DNA of 64,000 nucleotides from Croceicoccus mobilis. Lineage in GTDB: Bacteria; Pseudomonadota; Alphaproteobacteria; Sphingomonadales; Sphingomonadaceae. Position numbers and translations under genes: made by a program. Below, one piece after another: positions 46,224-54,493 of this stretch (the first letter of the stretch is position 1; each line of letters opens with the position of its first letter). The notes under the pieces were generated by a model. The model was not told the DNA's origin. It saw only the letters and a list, made by a program, of their open reading frames with translations, and made no database searches. The DNA is taken from positions 558,001 through 622,000 of the forward strand of contig NZ_LYWZ01000022.1 in assembly GCF_001661965.1 (NCBI RefSeq), given 5' to 3'.

Positions 46224-47543
46224 GTGGGGGTCCAGCCGAATATCGCCATCATCGGGGCCGGTTTCGCCGGTTTCGGGGCGGCGCACGCGCTTTCGGGGGA
46301 AAGCGCCGATGTCACCATCTATGAAAAACGGCCCGTCCACGGCGGTCATACCTCGACCCATGCCTATGACGACGGTTTCCTGTTCGACGAAGGGCCGCAC
46401 ATCTCCTTCACCATGGATGAGCGGCTGCAGGAACTGTTCGCCGATTCGATCGGTGGCACATATGAAAAGCTGCGCGCCAGCGTCGACAATTATTGGAAGG
46501 GGCACTGGATCACCCATCCGGCCCAGACCAATCTCAATGGCCTGCCGACCGATCTGATCGTCGACTGCATCGACGATTTCGTCGCCGCTTCGCGTGAGCC
46601 GGTGGATGAAACGAAGATCACCGATTACGAACAATGGCTGCTGGCGGCTTTCGGTAAGACTTTCGCGAAAACCTTTCCCGGCCAGTACACGCGCAAATAT
46701 CACACGACCGAGGCGAAGAACCTGACGACGGACTGGCTCGGCCCGCGGCTCTATCGCCCTTCCCTGCGTGAGATGCTGACCGGCGCGCTGAACCCGATGC
46801 CGCCCAAGGTGCATTACGTCGATCATTTCCGCTATCCGACGCATGGCGGTTTCGTCAGCTATCTGAACGGTTTCCGCGCGCGGTCGAATGTCGCGATCAA
46901 TTCCGAGATTATCGGCATCGATCCCAAGGCAAAAACGCTGCGCATGTCTGATGGCCGCGTGGTCGGCTATGATGCGGTGATCTCTTCGGCGCCGCTGCCC
47001 AAGCTGATCCCGCTGATCGACGGCGCGCCCGACGACGTAAAGCTGGCGGCATCGAAGCTTGCCTGCACCGAAGTCGTGCTGGTCAATGTTGGCGTGACCA
47101 AGCCGCATGTCCGCGACGCGCACTGGACCTATTTCTACGACGACGAGATCGCGTTCACGCGCCTCTCCTACCCGTCGAATTTCTCACCCAATGTCGCGCC
47201 CAAGGGGTGCAGCGCATTGCAGGCAGAGGTCTATTTCAGCCCGAAATACAAGCCGAGGACGCAGGCGCCCGAGACCTATATCGAGCCGGTGATCGCGGGT
47301 CTTCTCGAATCCGGGCTGATCGACGGGCGCGACCAGGTGATCCACACCAGCACCATCGTCGCGCCCTTCGCGAACATCATCTTCGATCACGACCGCCCGG
47401 CAGCGGTTAAGTTGATTCACGAATATCTCGACGAGATCGGTGTGGGGTACTGCGGGCGCTTCGGCGACTGGGGTTACATCTGGACCGACCAGGCCTTCAC
47501 CAGTGGCGAGCATGCCGCGCGTAAAGCTCTGGATAGATTATAG
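46224..47543 (+). CDS. UDP-galactopyranose-mutase-like FAD protein
   Basis: A 439-residue flavoprotein of the amine-oxidase/UGM superfamily. The dinucleotide loop is IIGAGFAGFGAAHAL with the acidic end VTIYEKRPVHGGH. A sheet region resembling UGM substrate loops reads WITHPAQTNLNGLP. The C-terminal FAD signature is GYCGRFGDWGYIWTDQAFTSG. UGM converts UDP-galactopyranose to furanose; other relatives oxidise or desaturate. GTG at 46224 follows GAGGT and sits nine bases after the C-methyltransferase stop. Confidence 0.75.
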   Translation: MGVQPNIAIIGAGFAGFGAAHALSGESADVTIYEKRPVHGGHTSTHAYDDGFLFDEGPHISFTMDERLQELFADSIGGTYEKLRASVDNYWKGHWITHPAQTNLNGLPTDLIVDCIDDFVAASREPVDETKITDYEQWLLAAFGKTFAKTFPGQYTRKYHTTEAKNLTTDWLGPRLYRPSLREMLTGALNPMPPKVHYVDHFRYPTHGGFVSYLNGFRARSNVAINSEIIGIDPKAKTLRMSDGRVVGYDAVISSAPLPKLIPLIDGAPDDVKLAASKLACTEVVLVNVGVTKPHVRDAHWTYFYDDEIAFTRLSYPSNFSPNVAPKGCSALQAEVYFSPKYKPRTQAPETYIEPVIAGLLESGLIDGRDQVIHTSTIVAPFANIIFDHDRPAAVKLIHEYLDEIGVGYCGRFGDWGYIWTDQAFTSGEHAARKALDRL

Positions 47544-47591
47544 AATATCGCTTTTGGGTTGCACCACTCAGACATTCCGGGGGGAATTTGG

Positions 47592-48488
47592 ATGAGCGCA
47601 AAGAGGGAAAATCTGGTCTTTGTCCGTGCGGGGAAAAGCTCGCTGCACCGGCAGTGGTTCGATGCGGATGAATATCGCAACTGGGACCTGCAGATCAGCA
47701 CATGGGAAGACGATCCGTCGATCGCAGAGGGCAGCGACCTGCCACTCTCTGTCGACAAGGGTACGAAGTGGGACAGCATCTATCGCTATCTCGCCGCGAA
47801 CCCGCAGGTGATGGACGATTATCGCTATATCGCCTTCATGGATGACGACGTGCTTTTCGAAAAAGGCGCGCTGAACCGTTATTTCGACATCTGCAAGGAG
47901 GAGGGTCTGCGCGTCGCCCAGCCCTCGCTCCATCACGACAGCTATTTCTGCTATTCGATCCTGCTTCACTGCCCCCACACGAAGCTGCGCTATTCGAATT
48001 TCGTGGAATGCATGGCCGCCGCGATCCACACCGATTACCTGCGCAGCTTCATGCCGCGCATGGCAAAGGTGCAATCGGGCTGGGGCATGGACCGGATCTG
48101 GACGGTGACCATGCCCGATCCGTGCTATAAATCGGCGATCATCGATGAAATCGTGATGCTGCATACGCGCCCGCATGCCACCGGCGTGGTATACAAGGCC
48201 TTTGCCGATGGCGGCGTGACGCCCAAGACGGAAATGGATGCGCTGATCAATTCATACAGCGACATCCCGCGCAAGATGCTGATCTATGGCGCAAAGGGCG
48301 TGCATGGCGACAAGCTTAACGCGTCAAGCGCGCAGCTGGTCAATGGCCGCCATCTTCTCGCCAATGCGTGGCGCTATCGCGAACCGCGCCGTGCGGCCAA
48401 GACCGGCGCCGGCATGCTGCTTCGCGCCGTAACCGAAGCGCAATATCTGCCTGTCGCTGCCCATCGCCTCAAGACGGAGACACTGTAA
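47592..48488 (+). CDS. DUF707 protein, putative glycosyltransferase
   Basis: About 298 residues matching the DUF707 family. An acidic FMDDDVLFEKGALNRYF resembles a GT-A DXD, followed by RVAQPSLHHDSYF, RYSNFVECMA and SGWGMDRIW, each conserved in the family. The C-terminal 50 residues are basic. DUF707 members are thought to be glycosyltransferases, but activity is unproven. Start ATG at 47592 follows CCGGGGGGAATTTGG. The stop abuts the next gene's ATG. Confidence 0.8.
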   Translation: MSAKRENLVFVRAGKSSLHRQWFDADEYRNWDLQISTWEDDPSIAEGSDLPLSVDKGTKWDSIYRYLAANPQVMDDYRYIAFMDDDVLFEKGALNRYFDICKEEGLRVAQPSLHHDSYFCYSILLHCPHTKLRYSNFVECMAAAIHTDYLRSFMPRMAKVQSGWGMDRIWTVTMPDPCYKSAIIDEIVMLHTRPHATGVVYKAFADGGVTPKTEMDALINSYSDIPRKMLIYGAKGVHGDKLNASSAQLVNGRHLLANAWRYREPRRAAKTGAGMLLRAVTEAQYLPVAAHRLKTETL

Positions 48489-49475
48489 ATGCCCACCAAA
48501 CGCTCTGCCGATCGCCATTCGATGGCCGTGACCGTTGGTATCAACAACGGGATCGAGGCGGAGGAGAGGGCGATCTATGACGGGCAGATCACGCTGCTGC
48601 CGCCCACGCCTGCGGGACTGGCCCTGTGCGAACATGCCCGCCGCATGGTCGAGGAAGTGTTCGCACCCCACGATCCGCGCACCGCGCAGCACGAATTGTC
48701 GGTCGACGAATTCGTGGAGCGCGCCGCCATCGTGAAGCCGCGCTTCATCCACGACCCCGAAACGCGCCGCCTGCAAAAGCTCTATCTGGCGGAGCTGGGC
48801 TTCGATCCGGAACGCACCTATCTTGACGTGCCGCGCATGCGGGTGGTGTCGTCCGACGGCTATCTGACATCGGGCGTGGGGCACAAACAGCCGCCGCACC
48901 GCGATACCTGGTGGTCGGCGCCGATGCAGCAGATCCAGTTCTGGATGCCGGTCTTTCCGATGAGCCGGGAATGCTCGATGGAATTCTATCCGCATTACGT
49001 TGAGACGGGCGTCGACAATAGCTCGTCCGATTTCAACATCTACCGCTGGAACGCACATGGCCGCGCCAAGGCGGCGCAGCACAAGCAGGGCGAGGACAAG
49101 CGCGGCATTCCGCAGCCCCACGGCCCGCTCGACCATCCCGGTGCGGTGCAGGTGGTGCTGCCCGTCGGCGGGGCGGTGATCTTCTCTGCCAACCAGCTGC
49201 ATGCGACGTCGGACAATGTGACGGGGATGACCCGTTTCAGCATCGATTTCCGCATCGTGGATGCGCAGCATGTGAAGGAGGGCATTGGCGCCCTCAATGT
49301 CGACAACGAATCGACCGGCACCGCGCTACGCGATTTCCGCCGCATCAGCGATGGAGAGCAGCTCGATGCCGAAACGGTCGCACGATACGATACGGGCGAA
49401 AAGCCGGAGGACGGGGTTCTCGTCTTCACCTCCGACATCGCCGCCCGAGGGAATGATATGACGAAGGCCGAGTAA
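48489..49475 (+). CDS. Fe(II)/2-oxoglutarate-dependent oxygenase
   Basis: A 328-residue protein with the 2-His-1-carboxylate facial triad and 2-oxoglutarate arginine in canonical order: H137-R-D139 in PPHRDTWW, distal H238 in NQLHATSDN, and R249 in GMTRFSIDF, eleven residues later. The fold resembles phytanoyl-CoA-type dioxygenases. It should hydroxylate or otherwise oxidise a substrate made by the cluster. It starts in the base after the DUF707 stop codon. Confidence 0.85.
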   Translation: MPTKRSADRHSMAVTVGINNGIEAEERAIYDGQITLLPPTPAGLALCEHARRMVEEVFAPHDPRTAQHELSVDEFVERAAIVKPRFIHDPETRRLQKLYLAELGFDPERTYLDVPRMRVVSSDGYLTSGVGHKQPPHRDTWWSAPMQQIQFWMPVFPMSRECSMEFYPHYVETGVDNSSSDFNIYRWNAHGRAKAAQHKQGEDKRGIPQPHGPLDHPGAVQVVLPVGGAVIFSANQLHATSDNVTGMTRFSIDFRIVDAQHVKEGIGALNVDNESTGTALRDFRRISDGEQLDAETVARYDTGEKPEDGVLVFTSDIAARGNDMTKAE

Positions 49476-49515
49476 GGGGAAATCGGCCTTCATCGACCTG
49501 CAGAGGGGGCGGTTG

Positions 49516-50973
49516 ATGAAGTTCGTGGAAGCGCAGCATGCTGCGGCAGAACATTGGGACGTAGTCGTCGTCGGGTCCGGTTTCGGGGCGGTATTCTTCC
49601 TGCAAAAATACCTTGAACACAGGCCGGGTGACCGGGTGCTGGTGCTCGAACGCGGGCGTCATAATCGCCACGACTGGCAATTGGCATTTGAAGAGAATTC
49701 GGACATCGAGAAAACCGATGTCTATGCGCGCGCCGGCAATGACAAGGAATGGGATTTCACCATCGGGCTTGGCGGGTCGACCAATTGCTGGTGGGGCCTG
49801 ACGCCGCGGCTGCATCCGCGCGATTTCGATATCTTTACCCGCACCGGCGTCGGGGCCGACTGGCCGGTCCGCTATGACGATCTCGTGCCGTTCTACCAGC
49901 AGGCCGAACAGACCATGATGATCGCAGGGTCGGACGAGCTGGACGCGATCTACCCCGGCACGAAATATGTGCAGCCGGCCCATCACCTGACCACCGCCGA
50001 TGAGATGATCCGCGCCCGGCCCGGCCACCATCACTATCCGATGCCCACGGCCAAGCTTTCGCGCGCCGTCGGCAGCCGGGGGCGGTGCTGTTCCAATTCC
50101 ACCTGCAATCTCTGTCCGACCGAGGCGAAGTTCACCGCGCTCAACGGCATGCAGCCGGTGTTTTCGCATCCCGCCGTCTCGATCTGCCTGAAATCCACGG
50201 TGGAGATGCTGGACGTCGCCGATGGTGTGGTGAAATCGGTGAAGTTCAGCAATGCGGGCCGGGACTACACCGTGAAATGCGACCTGTGCGTGATGGGCGC
50301 CAATGCGATGCAGTCTCCCTTCATCATGCTGCGATCGGGGATCGGCGGGCACGGGCTTGGCCGCTATTTCGGAGAGAAGATGCTGGCCCGCATCGAGGTA
50401 AAGCTCGACGGGCTGGATCATTTCGATGGGGGCACCGCCGCCACCGCGCTCAACCTGTCGCTGCTGCAGGAAGAGCGGGACGCATCGCGCGGATCGGCGG
50501 TCTATATCTTCGACAACAGCCTTTATCCGGGATTGCGGCTCGATCCGCCGGGCCGATGGCGCCAGACCCTGCCGGTGGAGGTCTATGCCGAAGACCTGTT
50601 CGATTACGACAATGGCGTCTTTGACGAAGGCGGCGACAGGCCGGTCATCCGGTTCAAGCCATGGTCCGATTTTGCCATGCGCACGCTCGACCATGCGATG
50701 GAAGCCCTGCCCGGTATCGTCTCGGCCCTGCCCGTGGAAGAGGTGGGCAAGCCGGTCATCAAGCCGACCCTGGGCCATATGCAGGGCACGTGCCGCATGG
50801 GCACCAATATCGAAAACTCGGTGATCGACAGCGATCTCATCGCCCATTCGACGCGCAATCTGGTGGTGGTGGGAACGTCGATCTTCCCCACCGCCGGCAG
50901 CGCGAACCCTTCTCTCAGCGCCGCAGCATTGTCGCTGCGCGCGGCAGACCGGATGTGGAGGCAGGAGGCATGA
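49516..50973 (+). CDS. GMC-family dehydrogenase with Fe-S motif
   Basis: A 485-residue GMC flavoenzyme. The FAD loop is VVVGSGFGAVFF near residue 18, the family motif GGSTNCWWGLTPR follows, and the C terminus has HMQGTCRMGT and TAGSANPSLSAAAL with the catalytic His/Asn pair. C191, C192, C197 and C200 form a Cx4Cx2C-P pattern as in the [3Fe-4S]-bearing glucose and gluconate dehydrogenases. It lacks a signal peptide, and its stop overlaps the start of a Tat-signal small subunit, so hitch-hiker export is inferred. ATG 49516 follows GAGGGGG. Confidence 0.9.
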   Translation: MKFVEAQHAAAEHWDVVVVGSGFGAVFFLQKYLEHRPGDRVLVLERGRHNRHDWQLAFEENSDIEKTDVYARAGNDKEWDFTIGLGGSTNCWWGLTPRLHPRDFDIFTRTGVGADWPVRYDDLVPFYQQAEQTMMIAGSDELDAIYPGTKYVQPAHHLTTADEMIRARPGHHHYPMPTAKLSRAVGSRGRCCSNSTCNLCPTEAKFTALNGMQPVFSHPAVSICLKSTVEMLDVADGVVKSVKFSNAGRDYTVKCDLCVMGANAMQSPFIMLRSGIGGHGLGRYFGEKMLARIEVKLDGLDHFDGGTAATALNLSLLQEERDASRGSAVYIFDNSLYPGLRLDPPGRWRQTLPVEVYAEDLFDYDNGVFDEGGDRPVIRFKPWSDFAMRTLDHAMEALPGIVSALPVEEVGKPVIKPTLGHMQGTCRMGTNIENSVIDSDLIAHSTRNLVVVGTSIFPTAGSANPSLSAAALSLRAADRMWRQEA

Positions 50974-51395
50974 TCAATATCTCACGCAGAAGCGCATTGA
51001 TCGGCGGCGGCATGTCGGTGCTGGTCGCAGGCGGCGCCGGGGGACTGGCGATGAGCGGCAGCGCGGAACGGCTCTATGCCGCGCTGGTGCGTCACTATCT
51101 TGCCGAAGAACCGCTGGCGCCCGATGCCGCCAGCGCCTTTGGCCGCGAATATCACGCCAGCGGGCACGAAGCCTCGGCCAAGGTCGAGCCGCTTGTCTGG
51201 ATGAGCAGTGTCGCGGGCTTTCCCGCCATGGCCGCCGCGCTGGACGGGAAAGCCGCGTTCCATTCCTTTACCCGGCGCGTGGCGACGCGCTTCATGCTGT
51301 CATCCAGCATGTTCTCGCGCAGCTCATCCGACGAGCCGATCGAATTCTTCGGACTGTCCGAGGCATGCGGCAATCCGTGGGCCCGCTTCGATTGA
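50970..51395 (+). CDS. Tat-signal small subunit of GMC dehydrogenase (gamma-like)
   Basis: A 141-residue protein that overlaps the GMC gene by four bases (ATGA). Its N terminus carries a twin-arginine signal, SRRSALIGGG, followed by an Ala/Gly/Val-rich stretch. The remainder has no recognised domain. By analogy with FAD-glucose and gluconate dehydrogenases, whose small gamma subunit holds the Tat signal for the partner, it should chaperone the GMC subunit to the periplasm. GGAGG lies just before the ATG. Confidence 0.75.
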   Translation: MINISRRSALIGGGMSVLVAGGAGGLAMSGSAERLYAALVRHYLAEEPLAPDAASAFGREYHASGHEASAKVEPLVWMSSVAGFPAMAAALDGKAAFHSFTRRVATRFMLSSSMFSRSSSDEPIEFFGLSEACGNPWARFD

Positions 51396-51424
51396 GGGCA
51401 GGCCGCCGCGGATCGCCGCGTCAA

Positions 51425-52207
51425 TCAGGACGCATAGACAATGCGCCACGGGCAGTCATTGCTGGCCCACATTTCCTCCAGCACGCTCTTGTCGCGCAAA
51501 GTGTCCATGCACTGCCAGAAATCGTCGTGGCGGAAGGATGACAGCTGATTCAGCTCGACCAGCTTTTCCATCGGCCCGCGCTCCCAGATGGTCGAATCGC
51601 CCTCGATCAGGTCGATCACCTCGGGCTGACACACGTAAAAGCCGCCATTGATATGGCCGCCGTCATGCACACCCTTTTCGCGAAAGCCGGTGACGGTGTG
51701 GCCATCCTCGCTCATCCCCAGGGCGCCGAAACGGCCCGGCTGGCGCACGGCGGTGACGGTGGCCCATTTGCCCTGTTTTTGATGGAAGTCGAGCAGGCGG
51801 TCGATCGGCACATTCGAAAGCCCGTCGCCATAGGTCAGGCAGAACGGTTCGTTACCGATGGCATGACGCGCGCGCCGCACCCGCCCGCCGGTCATGGAAT
51901 CAGGGCCGGTATCGATCAGCGTGACCTTCCAGTCCTCATCCGGAGGAGCGTGAAAGGTGACGTCACCCGAACCCATGTCGATGGTGAAATCGCTTGCCAG
52001 GCTGCGATAATGCAGGAAATATTCCTTGATCACCTCACCCTTGTAACCGCAGCAGATCACGAAGTCCTTGAGCCCGTAATGAGCATAGTGACGCATGATA
52101 TGCCACAATATCGGCTTGCCGCCGACCTCGACCATCGGTTTTGGACGAATAGCCGTTTCCTCGCTGATGCGAGTACCGAAACCACCTGCCAGAATGACTA
52201 CTTTCAC
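51425..52207 (-). CDS. rfbF: Glucose-1-phosphate cytidylyltransferase
   Basis: Makes CDP-glucose, the entry step to CDP-linked deoxysugars. The 260 residues have the nucleotidyltransferase signature LAGGFGTRISEETAIRPKPM, the substrate motif DFVICCGYKGEVIKEYF and GNEPFCLTYGDGLSNV. It converges on the Tat small-subunit gene and diverges from an SDR gene. In known pathways the next enzyme is CDP-glucose 4,6-dehydratase, which is not evident here. Confidence 0.95.
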   Translation of the reverse strand: MKVVILAGGFGTRISEETAIRPKPMVEVGGKPILWHIMRHYAHYGLKDFVICCGYKGEVIKEYFLHYRSLASDFTIDMGSGDVTFHAPPDEDWKVTLIDTGPDSMTGGRVRRARHAIGNEPFCLTYGDGLSNVPIDRLLDFHQKQGKWATVTAVRQPGRFGALGMSEDGHTVTGFREKGVHDGGHINGGFYVCQPEVIDLIEGDSTIWERGPMEKLVELNQLSSFRHDDFWQCMDTLRDKSVLEEMWASNDCPWRIVYAS

Positions 52208-52329
52208 CGCTTACCCCCCAAGCGAAATAACCCGAATCCTCAGGCCCGATTTTCTTCGATGCAGGTTATCGTTTCAAGCGCCGCGCGCGGAGCATGCGGG
52301 GTAAAACGCCATCCTAGGGGGTAGATGAA

Positions 52330-53265
52330 TTGCAGCAAAAGGGCGTTGTCATGGTCACCGGCGCAAGCGGCTTTGTCGGCCGCGCCGTGCTGCGCGCCTT
52401 AAGGGCGCAGCACAGGCCGGTGGTGGCGATCGGCACGCCCTTTGACACCGGCGCTGATGACGGCATCGCATGGGACAAATTCGACCTGCTCGACCCCGCC
52501 GCCACGCGGCTTGCCATGGCGCGGCACCGGCCCGACATGCTGATCCACACCGCATGGGCCCGCACCCGGCCCGGCGGATTATGGAATGCCGAGGACAATC
52601 TGGCATGGACCGATGCAGGCATGGACCTGTTCGAAAGCTTCTGGGCCGAAGGCGGGCAGCAGATCGTCGCTTGCGGCAGCTGCGCCGAATATGGCCGCAG
52701 CGAAACGCCCTGCCGTGAAGATGTCACCCCGATCGCGCCCACGTCGATCTATGGCCGGGCCAAGGCCGAGCTTGCGACCCGCGCGCTGAAACGCGCCGAT
52801 GCACTGGGGATGCAGCTTGCTTGGGGGAGGCTCTTCTACCTCTATGGCCCGCACGAGGCCCGCTCCCGCCTTGTCGCCTCTGTCATCGACAGGTTGCTGG
52901 CGGGCAAGGCGGCGGAGACGACGCAGGGGCTGGTCGAGCGCGATTTTTCATTGAGCGACGATGTCGGCAACGGGCTGGTCGCGCTGGGCGATGCGGGTGC
53001 TGGCGGAGCGTTCAACATCGCCAGCGGCGAGGCCATCGCCCTGCGCGATCTGACGCGCAAGGTCGGCGCGCTGATGGATGCGGAAGACCGGCTGAAGATC
53101 GGCGCGCTGGAAGACCGCCCGAACGAGGCACCGCTGATCGCAGCCGACATGGCCAAGACCCATGCCGAGACCGGCTGGCAGGTAAAGACTCCGCTGGAAG
53201 AAGGGCTGGCACGCACCATTGCATGGCGACGCGCCCACCCCCTCTCCAACTCTGAAGCCCGTTAG
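52330..53265 (+). CDS. SDR nucleotide-sugar epimerase/reductase
   Basis: A 311-residue NAD(P)-dependent sugar-nucleotide enzyme with the Rossmann loop VTGASGFVG at residues 9-17 and the catalytic YGRAK tyrosine-lysine pair. The motif that in 4,6-dehydratases reads T-D-E is here GSCAEYG, so dehydratase activity is unlikely. A reductase or epimerase role is inferred. The start is TTG at 52330 because the first beta strand would otherwise be lost. It is divergent from rfbF. Confidence 0.82.
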   Translation: MQQKGVVMVTGASGFVGRAVLRALRAQHRPVVAIGTPFDTGADDGIAWDKFDLLDPAATRLAMARHRPDMLIHTAWARTRPGGLWNAEDNLAWTDAGMDLFESFWAEGGQQIVACGSCAEYGRSETPCREDVTPIAPTSIYGRAKAELATRALKRADALGMQLAWGRLFYLYGPHEARSRLVASVIDRLLAGKAAETTQGLVERDFSLSDDVGNGLVALGDAGAGGAFNIASGEAIALRDLTRKVGALMDAEDRLKIGALEDRPNEAPLIAADMAKTHAETGWQVKTPLEEGLARTIAWRRAHPLSNSEAR

Positions 53266-53278
53266 ACCGCCGGGCCTG

Positions 53279-54319
53279 TCAAACAGCAGGCAGCGTCCAG
53301 CTCAGTTCCGAATCGAGTAGCTCACGCTCCTTGTTCAAGAGCAGGCTCTTCAACCGGGTGAAGGGCACGGCCTCGAAATCTTCCTTCGACAGGTGGATCG
53401 CGTCGAACAATGTGCGCAGCTGGCGCGCGCCTTTTTCCGCGTCCCATTGGCACTGGAAGCCGGGCAGCACCTTGCCGATCTTGTCGAAACCGACCTTGTA
53501 GGAACGGTTGTCGCCATCCGACTGCCCCACGATCAGCTCACAACCGGGGAAGGTTTCCGAAACGATGCGCGCCACCTCGATGATGCGATAGTTCGAATCG
53601 GTATCGCCGACGTTGAAGATCTGGCCCCGGATCGCCTCCTCTGGTGCCTGCAGCGACATGCGGATGGCTTGCGCGATGTCGCGGATATGCACCAGCGGGC
53701 GCCACGGCGATCCGTCGCTGGTCAGCACGATCTTGCCCGATGTCTTCGCATGGCCGCACAGATTGTTGAGCACGATGTCGAAACGCATGCGCGGGCTGGC
53801 CCCGTATGCGGTCGCATTGCGCAGGAAGCAGGGCGCGAAATCATCCCCCGCCATCGCGCCAATGTCTTCCTCCACCTTCACCTTGCACTCGGCATAGGCG
53901 GTCTGCGGATTGGGCGGCGTGGTCTCGTCCACGTACTCGTTCTCACCATCCGCCGCGCCATAGACGGAGCAGGACGAGGTATAGACGAAACGCCTGATCC
54001 CGGCCTCGCGCGCGGCCTTGGCAAGGCTGACCGATCCGGCGTGATTGATCTTGTAGGTGATGAACGGATCGTGCTGCCCCAGCGGATCGTTCGACAGTTC
54101 AGCCAGATGCACCACCGCATCGAACCCGGCGAGATCATGCGCCGTCAGCTCGCGAATATCCTTACGAAAGGACATGGGCACCGGATCGGACGACGGGTAA
54201 AGCCAGCCCGCGCTATAGTAACGATTATCGATACCCACGACTTCGAAGCCATGGGCGATCAGGTCTGGCCCGACGATTGCCCCGATGTAACCGTCCGACC
54301 CTGTAAGCAGTACGCGCAT
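53279..54319 (-). CDS. SDR nucleotide-sugar epimerase/dehydratase-like protein
   Basis: A 346-residue SDR with the NAD loop GSDGYIGAIV, the catalytic YAECK, and the RPLVHIRDIAQAI motif typical of nucleotide-sugar epimerases. Where 4,6-dehydratases have S-T-D-E this chain has SSCSVYG, so an epimerase or keto-reductase role is more likely. Related proteins accompany C-methyltransferases and RfbF in other glycan clusters (general knowledge). It starts after GGGGGGAATGAA and converges on the previous SDR. Confidence 0.82.
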   Translation of the reverse strand: MRVLLTGSDGYIGAIVGPDLIAHGFEVVGIDNRYYSAGWLYPSSDPVPMSFRKDIRELTAHDLAGFDAVVHLAELSNDPLGQHDPFITYKINHAGSVSLAKAAREAGIRRFVYTSSCSVYGAADGENEYVDETTPPNPQTAYAECKVKVEEDIGAMAGDDFAPCFLRNATAYGASPRMRFDIVLNNLCGHAKTSGKIVLTSDGSPWRPLVHIRDIAQAIRMSLQAPEEAIRGQIFNVGDTDSNYRIIEVARIVSETFPGCELIVGQSDGDNRSYKVGFDKIGKVLPGFQCQWDAEKGARQLRTLFDAIHLSKEDFEAVPFTRLKSLLLNKERELLDSELSWTLPAV

Positions 54320-54493
54320 TTCATTCCCCCCGGAAATCCACTTCGCTGGCAGGCCGCACATCACGGATGACTTGCGGCTCTCCCAGCCGGCGCGACCTAG
54401 GATGGAATTTACGTGCGCCCTCGCCCCCTTCCAACTGATCTTCGGGAGTAATGCGAGTCGGCTGATGCGAGCGTCCAGCGATGGGACATGCGA

